A stretch of DNA of 64,000 bases from Sporosarcina thermotolerans (GTDB lineage Bacteria; Bacillota; Bacilli; Bacillales_A; Planococcaceae), in contig NZ_CP125968.1 in the NCBI RefSeq assembly GCF_030067815.1, forward strand, positions 2,658,001 through 2,722,000. The letters are read 5' to 3'. The notes under the pieces were generated by a model that searched no databases, was not told where the DNA came from, and was given only the letters and a program-made list of their open reading frames with translations. Made by a program: the position numbers and the translations under genes. Within the stretch, counting starts at the first letter, position 1, and every line of letters begins with the position of its first letter. Positions 28,306-39,059 of this stretch are shown here, piece by piece.

Positions 28306-29070
28306 TTATACCCCCTTCCGATCGGTATGAACGCGCCTTACAGGATGACCATACCATTTCGAAATATCAGCATCATCCATATTCTGATATTCTGCTTTTC
28401 TGCCATGGAAATGGATTGACCGATTCAAACAAGCCACATGCGTTGCAAGGTCGGTTACTAAATCAATTTCATGGGTAACAAGCAATATCGCAATACCATG
28501 CTCACGGTTTAATTCATTGAGCATAGAATAGAACGAAGCAACGTTTTTCTGGTCAATTCCTACAGTTGGTTCATCCATTATTAGTAAGTCAGGCTTTCCA
28601 ACCAATGCTCTCGCAATGAACACTCGCTGCTGTTGCCCTCCGGATAATTCTCCAATATTCTTTGTTGAAAATGCATCCATCTTAACAATCCGCAATGCTT
28701 CCATCGCCCTCTGCTCATCTTGTTTGGAAAAAGCTTTAAACAATCCTACCTTTGCGGTAAGGCCGCTTTTTACAACTTCAAGTACTGTAGCTGGAAAGCC
28801 CGTGTTGAATGAATTGGATTTCTGTGAGACATAGCCGATCCGTTCCCGCTGCCGGAATGAGTCCACATTTTCACCAAATAACTTAACAATCCCTTGATCG
28901 GGATTTTTTAGACCTAAAATAATATTGATCAACGTTGATTTGCCGGAACCGTTCGGACCTATAAGCGCCCAAAACTCGCCCTCTTTCACTTCTAGTGTAA
29001 TTTCTTCAAGAACAGTAGAATCTTCATACTGAAAATATACATCTTCACATTCAATAATCGACTTTTTCAA
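28306..29070 (-). CDS. znuC: Zinc ABC transporter ATP-binding protein
   Basis: 254 residues from a TTG at 29070 (AAGGA upstream). Walker A GPNGSGKST (about 38-46), signature ELSGGQQQRV, Walker B DLLIMDEPT, switch His in LLVTHE. First gene of znuC-znuB-zur. The substrate follows from the linked zur. Confidence 0.9.
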   Translation of the reverse strand: MKKSIIECEDVYFQYEDSTVLEEITLEVKEGEFWALIGPNGSGKSTLINIILGLKNPDQGIVKLFGENVDSFRQRERIGYVSQKSNSFNTGFPATVLEVVKSGLTAKVGLFKAFSKQDEQRAMEALRIVKMDAFSTKNIGELSGGQQQRVFIARALVGKPDLLIMDEPTVGIDQKNVASFYSMLNELNREHGIAILLVTHEIDLVTDLATHVACLNRSIHFHGRKAEYQNMDDADISKWYGHPVRRVHTDRKGV

Positions 29071-29105
29071 ATGAAAAATCCTTTCTATTATCTCCTTGTT
29101 GTAAA

Positions 29106-29160
29106 CAGGAACGATTACGATTACTTGTAAAATTATATACGAAGTGATGGCTGGGCACAA
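29106..29160 (-). promoter_or_regulatory. Promoter of znuC-znuB-zur with a Zur half-site
   Basis: Minus-strand TTGTGC (29160-29155), 17-bp spacer, perfect TATAAT (29137-29132). Just downstream, 29120-29106 reads TCGTAAT-C-GTTCCTG: the left half of the Zur box TCGTAATnATTACGA is perfect, the right half poor. Its place over the transcription start suits repression. The operator call is tentative. Confidence 0.55.
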
Positions 29161-29184
29161 CTAATTGAGAAGGAATGGTTAATT

Positions 29185-29429
29185 TTGGATTACATGAGAA
29201 TTTTAAATGAGATAAAAACGAAAAGTGATCAAGAAGCGAAAATGTTGGCGGATGCATATGGCATTAATTTATCCGTAAATGAAATAAGGGCATTACGTCC
29301 ATTGCTTGACGAGATTTCATTTCATTGGCTATTTACAGGAATACCAGAAAGCTTCTTGGATAAAGTAAAGAATGCTGTTGGGGATAAAAAGGTGAGGAAT
29401 TGTTTCGTCAGTATTTAGATATGATTTAA
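29185..29429 (+). CDS. DUF2624-like small protein, frameshifted at the end
   Basis: TTG start at 29185 with AGGA 10 bp upstream. The body MRILNEIKTKSDQEAKMLADA and INLSVNEIRALRPLLDEI resembles DUF2624/YqfT. The first frame ends KKVRNCFVSI; the alternative EELFRQYLDMI fits the usual helical tail. One A missing in the run near 29386-29391 gives 81 residues, and the stop then lies against the terminator. Function unknown. Confidence 0.6.
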
Positions 29430-29431
29430 AA

Positions 29432-29472
29432 AAGCCCCGCCCTTGCTATTGTAAGGGCGGGACTTCTTTTTT
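29432..29472. terminator. Bidirectional terminator between the DUF2624 gene and nfo
   Basis: AAGCCCCGCCCTT / AAGGGCGGGACTT, 13-bp stem with one mismatch, A and T runs both sides. Confidence 0.9.
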
Positions 29473-30376
29473 AGACTAATAAAAGCTCTCGTAGCTCAGG
29501 TTGGAATTGTTTCAATTTCAACATACCGATTTCCTGCTCATATGGAGCTTTCTTGTTTTTAGCATCGTTACCAACGAAAGGTGTTTCTAAGATTTTTGGA
29601 ATCAACGCAAAGTCCGGATGGTGAACGATATAGCTAAGTGGTTCAAAGCCGATATGCCCATGCCCGATATTTTCATGTCTATCCTTCATCGCACCGCGTT
29701 CGTTTTTACTATCATTGACATGGATAACAGAAATTCGATCTTTGCCGATGATCCGGTCGAATTCTTCCAATACACCATCAAAATCATTAACGATATCATA
29801 GCCTGCGTCATGAACGTGACAAGTATCAAAACAGACGGAAAGCCTTTCATTGTTCTTAACGCCATCGATAATTTTGGCAATCTCGTCAAAATTCCTTCCA
29901 CATTCACTGCCCTTCCCAGCCATCGTTTCAAGGGCTATTCGCACTGTGGAATCTTCGGAGAGGACTTCATTCAACCCTTCAATAATCTTTTCAATCCCTT
30001 TATCGGCACCCGCACCTACATGAGCACCAGGGTGAAGGACAATCTGATTGGCTCCGAGGGCTGCTGTTCTTTCTATTTCCTTTTGAAGGAAGTCAACGCC
30101 CAATCTGAACGTTTCGGGCTTTGTTGTGTTCCCGATATTGATAATGTAAGGTGCATGGACAACAATATTGGATAATCCATTCTCTTTCATATGCAGGAGC
30201 CCCTGTTCGATGTTCAGCTCCTCAATTGCTTTTCGACGTGTGTTTTGCGGAGCACCCGTATAAATCATGAAAGTGCTCGCTCCATATCCTAATGCTTCCT
30301 CACTTGAACCTAAGAGCATTTTTTTCCCGCTCATGGAAACATGGGAACCTAATAATAGTGGTTGATCATTTGTCAT
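29471..30376 (-). CDS. nfo: Deoxyribonuclease IV (apurinic/apyrimidinic endonuclease)
   Basis: 301 residues, AP endonuclease family 2, TIM barrel with three zinc ions. Motifs [33 protein letters not shown] and [14 protein letters not shown] carry the metal ligands, and [22 protein letters not shown] follows in two conserved pieces. It incises DNA at abasic sites in base excision repair. It overlaps cshB by 11 nt. Confidence 0.95.
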   Translation of the reverse strand: MTNDQPLLLGSHVSMSGKKMLLGSSEEALGYGASTFMIYTGAPQNTRRKAIEELNIEQGLLHMKENGLSNIVVHAPYIINIGNTTKPETFRLGVDFLQKEIERTAALGANQIVLHPGAHVGAGADKGIEKIIEGLNEVLSEDSTVRIALETMAGKGSECGRNFDEIAKIIDGVKNNERLSVCFDTCHVHDAGYDIVNDFDGVLEEFDRIIGKDRISVIHVNDSKNERGAMKDRHENIGHGHIGFEPLSYIVHHPDFALIPKILETPFVGNDAKNKKAPYEQEIGMLKLKQFQPELRELLLV

Positions 30377-31664
30377 TTTTGCGTTTCAGTCTCCTTTCCC
30401 TTTTCTTGAATTTCTCTATATCTTTTGCCATTTTCTTTTTGTAACCTGGTTTAACTTTGTCAGGTTTACGGACAAAGGATGCAGCTTTGCGATCCAGTTC
30501 GTCAACTTCTTTGACGCGCTTTTTCCGTGCATTTCGCTCTTTTACTTCTATCCACTCTCCATTTTTCACATCTTCATGGACAAATGGGATACCCATCTTT
30601 TCAATTTGGACAATCTTATCGTCCTCTGAAGGCTCATATAATGTAATAGCAATACCTTCAAGACCCGCTCTCGCAGTCCTACCTACACGATGAATGAAAA
30701 ACTCCAAGTCATCGGGAAGTTCATAGTTGACGACATGGCTGACGCCAGGAATATCAATTCCGCGTGCAGCAAGATCAGTCGCTACGATATATTGGTACTC
30801 AAGATCACGAATCTGTTTCATCATTCTTGTTCGTTCACGTGGTGACAAATCGCCGTGGATTCTACCTGCCTTAATGCCTTGCGTAGCAAGATAATTCGCG
30901 AGTTCATCTGCATTCTGCTTTGTATTTGTAAAAACAATCGCCAAATATGGATTGATAGCATTCAAGACATGTAGCAACTTTTTCTTTCTGTCCATACTTC
31001 GAACCGGCACAAGAGATATTGCATTCCCTCTGTCAATGGCTTTTTATTTCCAATTTGCACATGGATAGGATTTTCCATGTATTTTGCAAGAAATGGCTTT
31101 AATTTTTCGGGGATTGTAGCCGAGAATACGTACATCTCCAAGTTCGTTGGCATTTTTGAAGCGAATTGATCGATATCCTCGATGAATCCCATGTCAAAAG
31201 CCAGATCCGCTTCGTCGACAACTAAAATTGTAGCAGTATGGATTGACAATGCTCCATTTTCAGCGAGATCCCGGATTCTTCCCGGCGTTCCCACAATGAT
31301 ATGGGGCTTCGACTTCAATTTGTCAATGGAACGTTGCTTATCAGTTCCTCCGATCAAAATCGAGCTCCGTATTGCCGTGTTTTCAATTATTTTGTTTAAT
31401 TCTTCATATAGTTGCATTGCAAGTTCTCTTGTCGGTGCTGTAATGACAGCTTGCAATTCCTCTTTTTGCTCGTCCAACCGTTCAACAATTGGTATAAGGA
31501 AACTATGCGATTTCTGTTCCTGTATGGGCTTGGCCAATTGCATTCGACCCTTTTAAAATTAAAGGAATCATTTCCTTCTGTATAGGTGTAGGTTCTTTGA
31601 ACCCTAAGCGGTCGATTGCTTCCCTAATGAATGGTTTGAATTGATAATCAGTGAATTTAGACAT
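30366..31664 (-). CDS. cshB: DEAD-box RNA helicase CshB, two frameshifts
   Basis: ATP-dependent RNA helicase for cold-shock and RNA turnover. Three frames are needed: [18 protein letters not shown] to AIGQAHTGT, then [14 protein letters not shown] with [28 protein letters not shown] and FSATIP, then [13 protein letters not shown] with [12 protein letters not shown] and [10 protein letters not shown]. The first break (about 31518-31524) lacks two bases inside the Walker A loop GTGKS; the second (about 31009-31012) lacks one. The restored length is 433. Basic tail [17 protein letters not shown]. Confidence 0.9.
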
Positions 31665-31775
31665 TTATATGCCTCCTAACGTATTCCTATTGTAGCATGA
31701 TTTTCGTTCCATCGTATGTGTTTTTGGCATAGTATATATGTGAAAGTTATCATGACCAAATGAAAGGGGTTATCC

Positions 31776-32227
31776 ATGAGATACGAATCCTTCTATCCTT
31801 TTGCACGCGGACATTCTTCGCCGTTCGGCTTTAGACAACCGATGTACGGCCAACAACAGCAACCCTTCTTCGGCCAGCCACCGAGACAACCTTTTCGGGG
31901 GTCTCCAATGGGAAATCAATTCGGACCGCCCATGCAGGGACAGGGACAAAACATTCCCAAAATGGAAGCATACATGCAAACTGCTAACCGTTTTTTAACT
32001 ACCGCACAGCAATATGCACCACTTGTCCAGCAAATAGCACCAATGTTCCAGAACCTTCCTGCCATGTGGAGATTATATAAAGGATTTCAGTCGCTACCAA
32101 CTTCCGGGGCAGCTGGGGAGCAAGTGGTGCAGCAAACCCGGTTGCAAGGAATACGCCGCCGGTAGGCACGCCAGGCCCGACTCCAGGTATTTCCAATCCA
32201 CGTATTTTCCAACCACCTAATTTATAA
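31776..32227 (+). CDS. YqfQ/VrrA-like Pro/Gln/Gly-rich protein, frameshifted
   Basis: ATG at 31776 behind AAAGGGG. A disordered N-terminus rich in Q, P, F and G (PMYGQQQQPFFGQPPRQPF) leads to a helical block ANRFLTTAQQYAPLVQQIAPMF. The first frame ends QTRLQGIRRR; the other gives GASGAANPVARNTPPVGTPG and ends FQPPNL at 32227, a better match in composition. One G missing in the run at 32114-32117 gives 150 residues. The pattern fits YqfQ; role unknown, possibly surface or spore linked. Confidence 0.65.
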
Positions 32228-32229
32228 TT

Positions 32230-32258
32230 TTGAAACAGGTGCCTAACTCCGCTATAAT
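32230..32258 (+). promoter_or_regulatory. SigA-type promoter of ispH
   Basis: TTGAAA (32230-32235), 17-bp spacer, TATAAT (32253-32258), starting 3 bp after the restored stop of the preceding gene. Confidence 0.75.
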
Positions 32259-32291
32259 AGATATAGATCTCTTTTGAGGAGTGAGGAACGA

Positions 32292-33272
32292 ATGATAGTA
32301 AAGAAGATTTCCCCGCGAGGATATTGTTACGGGGTTGTTGATGCAATGGTTATTGCAAGAAACGCGGCACTCGACAAATCATTGCCGAGACCAATTTATA
32401 TACTTGGCATGATTGTCCACAACAAGCATGTTACTGATGCATTTGAAGAGGACGGCATTATTACGTTGGATGGTAAAAACCGTTTGGAAATCCTTGAAAA
32501 GGTTGAGACGGGAACTGTCATCTTCACGGCACATGGCGTTTCCCCTGAAGTTAGGGAACTAGCACGTCGTAAAGGACTCGTTTCAATTGATGCGACATGC
32601 CCAGACGTGACAGTTACCCATGACTTGATAAAAGAAAAGACTGATCAAGGATATGACATCATTTATATCGGTAAGAAATATCACCCAGAACCTGAGGGAG
32701 CAATTGGCGTAGCCCCTCATGCCGTCCATCTGATTGAAACGCTTGATGATGTTGAGAATTTAGAGGTTGAAAATGAGAAATTGCTTGTTACGAATCAGAC
32801 AACAATGAGCCAGTGGGATGTCGTTCATATTATGGAAGCTTTGAAAGAAAAGTTTCCTCATATTGAAGCACACAAGGAGATTTGCCTTGCTACTCAAGTT
32901 AGACAGGAAGCAGTCGCGGAGCAAGCCGGCGAATCAGATCTTCTAATAGTTGTCGGTGATCCGAAAAGCAATAACTCAAATCGACTGACGCAAGTTTCTG
33001 TCGAAATCGCTAATACACCATCTTATCGCATATCGGATGTTTCTGAGATTGATATTAATTGGTTAAAAGATGTTAAAACCGTTTCAGTTACCGCAGGAGC
33101 TTCTACACCGACTATCATTGTCCGTGAAGTGATTAATTTCCTTGAAAGCTTTGATCCGGAAGATCCATCCACTCATTTACCAGAACGAAAGTTCAAATTG
33201 GAGAAGATTTTACCGAAAATCAAAAACCCGGAACCAGTTAAGCGAATTGAACCATATGCCGTAACCGAATAA
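32292..33272 (+). CDS. ispH: 4-hydroxy-3-methylbut-2-enyl diphosphate reductase
   Basis: Last enzyme of the non-mevalonate pathway, making IPP and DMAPP with a 4Fe-4S cluster. 326 residues from the ATG at 32292. Cluster cysteines are in GYCYGV, DATCPDV and EICLATQ; the substrate motif FTAHGVSPE and SNNSNRL are present. A TTG at 32274 in frame would lie in the ribosome-site region and is not preferred. Intact, unlike its pathway partner ispG. Confidence 0.95.
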   Translation: MIVKKISPRGYCYGVVDAMVIARNAALDKSLPRPIYILGMIVHNKHVTDAFEEDGIITLDGKNRLEILEKVETGTVIFTAHGVSPEVRELARRKGLVSIDATCPDVTVTHDLIKEKTDQGYDIIYIGKKYHPEPEGAIGVAPHAVHLIETLDDVENLEVENEKLLVTNQTTMSQWDVVHIMEALKEKFPHIEAHKEICLATQVRQEAVAEQAGESDLLIVVGDPKSNNSNRLTQVSVEIANTPSYRISDVSEIDINWLKDVKTVSVTAGASTPTIIVREVINFLESFDPEDPSTHLPERKFKLEKILPKIKNPEPVKRIEPYAVTE

Positions 33273-33283
33273 GGTAGTTAAAT

Positions 33284-33336
33284 AAAGTGCTGTCCCGCGT
33301 TAAATTATTAACATATTGGGCAGCACTTTTTTTATT
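33284..33336 (+). terminator. Terminator after ispH
   Basis: AAAGTGCTGTCCC pairs with GGGCAGCACTTT (one bulge), long AT loop, T run. Confidence 0.8.
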
Positions 33337-33351
33337 CTTTTTTGTATTAAT

Positions 33352-34472
33352 TTAATATACAAATCGAAACGGTTCGGTATCAATTTCGGATTGGATAAAG
33401 GTAACCTCATATCCTTTTTCACGCGAGGCATGCTGCATATATTCTGCAACGCCTGTAATCATTACCTTTTCTACATGATGACCCGGATCGACAATTGCCA
33501 AATCCAATGACTCAGCATCTTGCGCACTATGAAAATCCATATCCCCAGTTACAAAAACATCCGCACCTTTTCGTTTTGCCGCCTTGATATATTTGCTTCC
33601 ACTCCCACCAAGCACAGCAACTTTACGTACTTGCTTCTGTGGACTACCAACTACTCTCACAGCAGGAACTTTGAATGTTTCTTTTACATAAATGGCGAAT
33701 TGCTCAAGTTCCATCTTCTCAGGTAAATTGCCTACCCTACCAAGACCAAATTCTTCGGTTCGTTGGTCAAGCACAAAAAAATCATATGCTGGCTCCTCAT
33801 ATGGGTGCGCCGCAAGCATTGCCTTCAAAACTTTTCCTCTGATCGGACCAGGAAGCACAACTTCGATCCGTTCCTCCTCGACCTCTTCCAACTTGCCAAC
33901 TTCTCCGATAAACGGGTTTGCACCAGTCGACGGGATAAATCTTCCCGTACCGGTTGAGGTAAAGCTGCATCCGATATAATCTCCTATTGCTCCCGCCCCT
34001 GCCTGTGCCAAAACAGCTCGTAATTGTTCCGCATGACTCACTGGACAAAAGACAGCCAATTTGTACAACGGATCTGAAACGGTTGGACTCATCACTTCCA
34101 AGTCAAGTAGTCCCAATTGGTTTGCAAGAAGGTCATTCACCCCACCTGGTGCTACATCCAAGTTCGTATGTGCAGCATAAACAGATATATCGTGTTTAAT
34201 GCATTTCTCGATAAGGCGACCTTGGGGTGTATCCGTCCAAACTGTTTTCATCGGGCTAAAGATTGGTGGATGGTGAGCAATTATTAAATTTGCACGATTT
34301 TTGATTGCTTCGTCAACTACAGCCTCATTGACATCCAATGTAACTAACACATTCTCGACTTGACGGTTCAGCTGGCCGATATGTAAACCAATCGGATCCC
34401 AATCTTCTGCAAACCGTTTAGGGACCATTGTTCAAATAAAGCTATAATTTCATGCCCATTTACCTTTTTCAA
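33352..34472 (-). CDS. yqfO: Nif3-like dinuclear metal protein YqfO, frameshifted near the start
   Basis: Ring-forming dinuclear metal protein with an inserted PII/CutA-like domain. The start part KKVNGHEIIALFEQW (TTG at 34472, overlapping the trmK stop) is in another frame from the body PKRFAEDWDPIGLHIGQLNRQ. One C missing at 34420-34423 restores 373 residues. Metal ligands are seen in IIAHHPPIF, AAHTNLDVAPGG and the late DPGHHVEK. The molecular function of the family is unsettled. Confidence 0.9.
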
Positions 34473-35167
34473 TTTGTTAATACCCTCCCAACCAACTCAA
34501 TTTCCTTCCGTAATTGCTCCTTCCTCTGGTAGATTTCCTCCGTATCTCCCGCCTTTTCCAACGAGCCAAGAATCCTTTTCCATTCAGTCGATTCCCTTTC
34601 CCATTTCTCAATAAAAACTGGAGATTTTTCTTTAAGTAAATAAGGGCCAAATTTCATCTCAAGTTCATCGTAGTTGGCTTGCCCTCTTTCAAGTACTATA
34701 ATTTCATAAATCTTGCCGTCTTCTTTAAGGATCTCTTCGTCAATAATGACCCATCCATTTTGCACTGCCCATTCCCGGATTGACGAAGAATGAATATTTG
34801 GTTGTGTAATTATGCGTTTCACTTGCCCAAGTTTAGTGTGGCCTTCCTGTAATATGGAAGCGATTAAAGGTCCACCCATACCAGCAATGGTAATTGTATC
34901 TACGCCATCACTTTCCTCGACAGCTTGCAAACCATTTCCTAAACGAACAGTTATATTATTCTCAAATCCCTCTTTTTTAACATTTTTCTTTGCCGACTCA
35001 AAAGGGCCTTTTACAACTTCTCCCGCAATGGCCTTTGAAATTTTTTCATTGCGGATTAAATAACAAGGCAAATATGCATGATCGCTCCCGATATCAGCCA
35101 GTATTGCACCTGTTTCTACATATGAAGCGACTGCTGTTAGTCGCATAGATAGTTTGTCTGAATTCAA
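34469..35167 (-). CDS. trmK: tRNA (adenine-22-N1) methyltransferase
   Basis: 232 residues, SAM-dependent Rossmann methyltransferase with ILADIGSDHAYLPCYLI (motif I) and TITIAGMGGPLIASIL (motif IV region), then a C-terminal coiled coil that helps bind tRNA. TTG start at 35167 with AAGGCGGGG upstream. It modifies A22 of tRNAs. Its stop overlaps the start of yqfO, a pairing kept across Bacilli. Confidence 0.93.
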   Translation of the reverse strand: MNSDKLSMRLTAVASYVETGAILADIGSDHAYLPCYLIRNEKISKAIAGEVVKGPFESAKKNVKKEGFENNITVRLGNGLQAVEESDGVDTITIAGMGGPLIASILQEGHTKLGQVKRIITQPNIHSSSIREWAVQNGWVIIDEEILKEDGKIYEIIVLERGQANYDELEMKFGPYLLKEKSPVFIEKWERESTEWKRILGSLEKAGDTEEIYQRKEQLRKEIELVGRVLTN

Positions 35168-35193
35168 TAAAACCCCGCCTTTCCAATATCCCC

Positions 35194-35223
35194 ATTATAA
35201 GGGGATTCCATTATCATTGCCAA
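35194..35223 (-). promoter_or_regulatory. trmK promoter whose -10 lies inside an inverted repeat
   Basis: Minus-strand TTGGCA (35223-35218), 18-bp spacer, perfect TATAAT (35199-35194). The -10 forms the centre of ATCCCC-TTATAAT-GGGGAT (about 35189-35207), so the repeat could be an operator or a 5' hairpin. The 21-bp repeat array begins 43 bp upstream. Confidence 0.6.
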
Positions 35224-35266
35224 TTTACAAAAACGGGATAATGTACTTCGTTGGAGAGTACGGCGT

Positions 35267-35518
35267 CTTCCCGTAGAAACGGCGGCACTTCCCATAGAAC
35301 GCCGACGACTTCCCATAGGATGTTAGGGACTTCCCATAGAACGCCGATGACTTCCCATAGAACACCACGGACTTCCCATAGAATGCCCACGACTTCCCAT
35401 AGAATGCCCACGACTTCCCATAGAACGCCGATGACTTCCCATAGAACGCCGATGACTTCCCATAGAACACCGCGGACTTCCCATAGAATGCCCACGACTT
35501 CCCATAGAATGCCGGTGT
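35267..35518. repeat. Array of twelve 21-bp tandem repeats
   Basis: Twelve head-to-tail 21-bp units. Each has a near-invariant 12-bp core CTTCCCATAGAA (unit 1 has CCCGTAGAA, unit 3 CCCATAGGA) plus a 9-bp variable part. Main variable types are CGCCGATGA or CGCCGACGA (A), CACCACGGA or CACCGCGGA (B), and TGCCCACGA (C). Units 4-11 read A B C C A A B C, hinting at growth by duplication of A-B-C blocks. Since 21 is a multiple of 3, several frames stay open by chance; I do not call a gene. It lies between the cccA terminator and the trmK promoter. Confidence 0.95.
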
Positions 35519-35559
35519 CACTGATTTACTAATCACTGATAGAATTAAAAACATACAAA

Positions 35560-35610
35560 AATTAAAAAAGCCATCGAAACGGCAAGTTATTGCCAAGTTT
35601 CGATGACTTC
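35560..35610 (-). terminator. Terminator after cccA
   Basis: Minus-strand AAGTCATCGAAAC / GTTTCGATGGCTT, long inner loop with GGCAA/TTGCC, then a T run. Confidence 0.8.
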
Positions 35611-35616
35611 TTGCTC

Positions 35617-35985
35617 TTATTTAAGTGTTAGAAGATAGTCTGTTAGTTGATCGATTTGCTCATCAGATAGTTTACTTCCAAATGCAGGCATTGAACCAAC
35701 ACCATTTTTAATGATGTCATGAACCGCTTCTTTGTCAGTTAGACCGTGAAGAGTTGGTCCAAATCCACCAGATAGATCGCCACCATGACAGCTCACACAT
35801 TGACCTTGAGTAAAGCTTTCAGGATCGAAATCTTCAGATGTAGCTACATCTGTTTCTGTTTGACCTTCTTCACCCGCCCCAGCAATTTCTTTTTTCTGAT
35901 CAAGACCGTATAGGGACATAAAGAAAATAAGTCCTAATCCCAGCGCGAAAATCAGGATATAAGGCACTACAGGATTGCTTTTCAT
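35617..35985 (-). CDS. cccA: Membrane-anchored cytochrome c550
   Basis: 122 residues from the ATG at 35985 (AAGGAGGG upstream). One N-terminal membrane anchor (VPYILIFALGLGLIFFMSLYG), an acidic linker, and a small class I cytochrome c domain with the heme motif CVSCH (near residue 65) and the Met ligand in GSMPAFG. It carries electrons outside the membrane to the terminal oxidase. Confidence 0.93.
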   Translation of the reverse strand: MKSNPVVPYILIFALGLGLIFFMSLYGLDQKKEIAGAGEEGQTETDVATSEDFDPESFTQGQCVSCHGGDLSGGFGPTLHGLTDKEAVHDIIKNGVGSMPAFGSKLSDEQIDQLTDYLLTLK

Positions 35986-36148
35986 TGAATTACCCTCCTT
36001 CACCAGGAATTATTCTGTAAAATTATACAGTGCACATTTAATATTGTACTGTATCCTGTAGAAAACTGAAAGAGTTATCCCTATACAATTCTACGTTTGT
36101 GACAAATTCGACATACTTTTTCTTAGCTTATGAAATTTTATACGAAAA

Positions 36149-37287
36149 TCAATTAAGAACTTCTCGTGCAATCACCATTCGTTGCACTTCAGAAGTCCCT
36201 TCGCCTATTTCGAGCAGTTTCGCATCTCGCATATAACGCTCGACTTCGTATTCTTTCATATACCCGTAGCCACCGTGAATTTGGATTGCTTGATCGGCTA
36301 CTTCCATCGCAATTTCAGACGCATATAGCTTACACATTGCAGCCTCTTTCGTGAATGGTCTGCCTTGATCCTTCATCCATGCAGCCTTATATACCATATT
36401 TCGAGCTAATTTATTTTCATCGCCATATCTGCCAATTTAAACTGCGTTATTTGGAATTCTGATAATGCCTTTCCAAACTGCTTTCGTTCTTTAGAATATT
36501 TTAACGCCCTTTCAAAAGCCGCCTGAGCTATACCTACAGCCATTGCCCCGATACCAATCCTGCCACCGTCCAATGTAACAAGGAATTGCCTGAACCCATT
36601 TCCACGCTTTCCAAGTAGGTTTTCTTTCGGTACCCTTACATTTTCAAGTACTAATTCTGTTGTATTCGAAGCATTCAAGCCCATCTTTTCATAGTTATCA
36701 ATCACTTTAAAGCCTTCTGCATCTGTCGGTACGATAATTGCACTAATTTCCTTCTTACCGTTATTCTCACCTGTTATTGCAGTAAGGGCAAGATGTTTGG
36801 CATGACTTGCATTCGTTATAAATACCTTTGAGCCGTTGATGATGAAATCATCCCCGTCTTCTTTTGCAGTCGTTTGAGTACCCCCCGCATCTGACCCTGC
36901 ATTCGGTTCAGTCAGTCCAAATGCACCGAAAGATTCCCCAGTACAGATTGGAGTTAAGTACTTCCGTTTCTGCTCTTCCGTTCCAAAAAGATGTAGCGGT
37001 GCTCCACCTAATGAGATATGCGCCGAATATGTAATACCAGTTGAAGCGCAGGCACGGCTTAACTCTTCGGTTACGATTGCGAAACTTGTCGTATCTGCCC
37101 CTGCCCCACTATATTCTTCAGGAAACGGTAGCCCCATCATACCCATTTCAGATAGCTGTTTAAAAATCTCTATTGGAAATTCCTTTGTACGGTCACGTTC
37201 TATTGCACCTGGCGCAACAACTTCATCCGCAAATTCCCTCATCATCTTCCTAATCATCAGCTGCTCATCTGTCAAATCAAAATTCAT
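36149..37287 (-). CDS. Short-chain acyl-CoA dehydrogenase, frameshifted
   Basis: FAD enzyme that makes the first double bond in fatty acyl-CoA beta-oxidation (butyryl-CoA type). The N-terminal and middle parts (MNFDLTDEQLMIR, FGLTEPNAGSDAGG, FITNASHA) run to DMAMKI, then stop; the other frame continues ELARNMVYKAAWMKDQG and QIHGGYGYMKEYEVER with the catalytic Glu in IGEGTSEVQR. One base missing at about 36405-36412 restores 379 residues. Start 37287 has GGGG at proper spacing. It sits between cccA and sigA, not its place in Bacillus. Confidence 0.88.
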
Positions 37288-37377
37288 TTTTAACATCCCC
37301 TTTTTTGTGAACGCTTACATTACTATTATACCGAAATCCGAAGCATTATCACAATCATTCTTTGGAAGGATACTATT

Positions 37378-37788
37378 CTATAAATGCATGACTATAAATG
37401 TAATGATGAAAATGATGCCTGCAACTCCTGAAATTGTAAAATAGATCAATTTTAATAGTCTACCCATTACAAACCACAGCAAGCAGTTCAGGGCTAAGAG
37501 CAAAGTCAATAATGTTGTTTGCCCCTCAAAATAGATTGCCCATACTTTTAAGCTTACTGCAAGTAGTATCAATCCAGAGAGTATGTATATAAGGTGCAAA
37601 AAAATAAAGCTTTTGTTTAATTTCTTTTTCCTTTTCGGAAGGATAGCATCTGAGGCATTGATATTCTCTTCTTGTTCCCCTTGAGTGTATAGAGTAATAA
37701 GATAATCACAATAATGCTCAGGTAACAATTTATTTTCCTTCCAATATTTAATTTCTGTTATTATGGTCTTTTTCCGTTGATTACTCAC
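37378..37788 (-). CDS. Hypothetical membrane protein
   Basis: 136 residues. A polar N-terminus (TEIKYWKENKLLPEHYCDYLITLY), a Lys-rich patch (PKRKKKLNKS), then three or four membrane helices (FIFLHLIYILSGLILLAVSL, TLLTLLLALNCLLWFVMG, IYFTISGVAGIIFIITFIV). The N-terminus recalls the start of DUF2157 proteins, but I do not recognise the family with confidence. It is encoded upstream of... and read toward acyl-CoA dehydrogenase, after the sigA terminator. Confidence 0.6.
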   Translation of the reverse strand: MSNQRKKTIITEIKYWKENKLLPEHYCDYLITLYTQGEQEENINASDAILPKRKKKLNKSFIFLHLIYILSGLILLAVSLKVWAIYFEGQTTLLTLLLALNCLLWFVMGRLLKLIYFTISGVAGIIFIITFIVMHL

Positions 37789-37812
37789 GATGTCTCCCCC
37801 TGAACCCTAGGA

Positions 37813-37847
37813 AATAATAAAACGCATCGGCATAAAATGCCGATGCG
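37813..37847 (-). terminator. Terminator after sigA
   Basis: CGCATCGGCAT, 3-nt loop, ATGCCGATGCG: perfect 11-bp stem followed by TTTTATTATTT on the minus strand. Confidence 0.92.
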
Positions 37848-37849
37848 GA

Positions 37850-39024
<1,175 letters not shown>

Positions 39025-39059
39025 AATACCCGTTCCTCCTTAATTCACCAGAATCCGGC

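Noticed and set aside
35267..35518. CRISPR array
   Set aside because: Units are 21 bp with a 12-bp core and only 9 variable bases that recur; there are no unique spacers of 30 bp or more, and no cas genes.
35225..35596. Long open frames across the 21-bp array encoding FYGKS-, WEV- or MGS-type repeats
   Set aside because: Three minus frames and one plus frame are open at once because the period is a multiple of 3 without stops. None has a convincing ribosome site, and one begins inside the cccA terminator.
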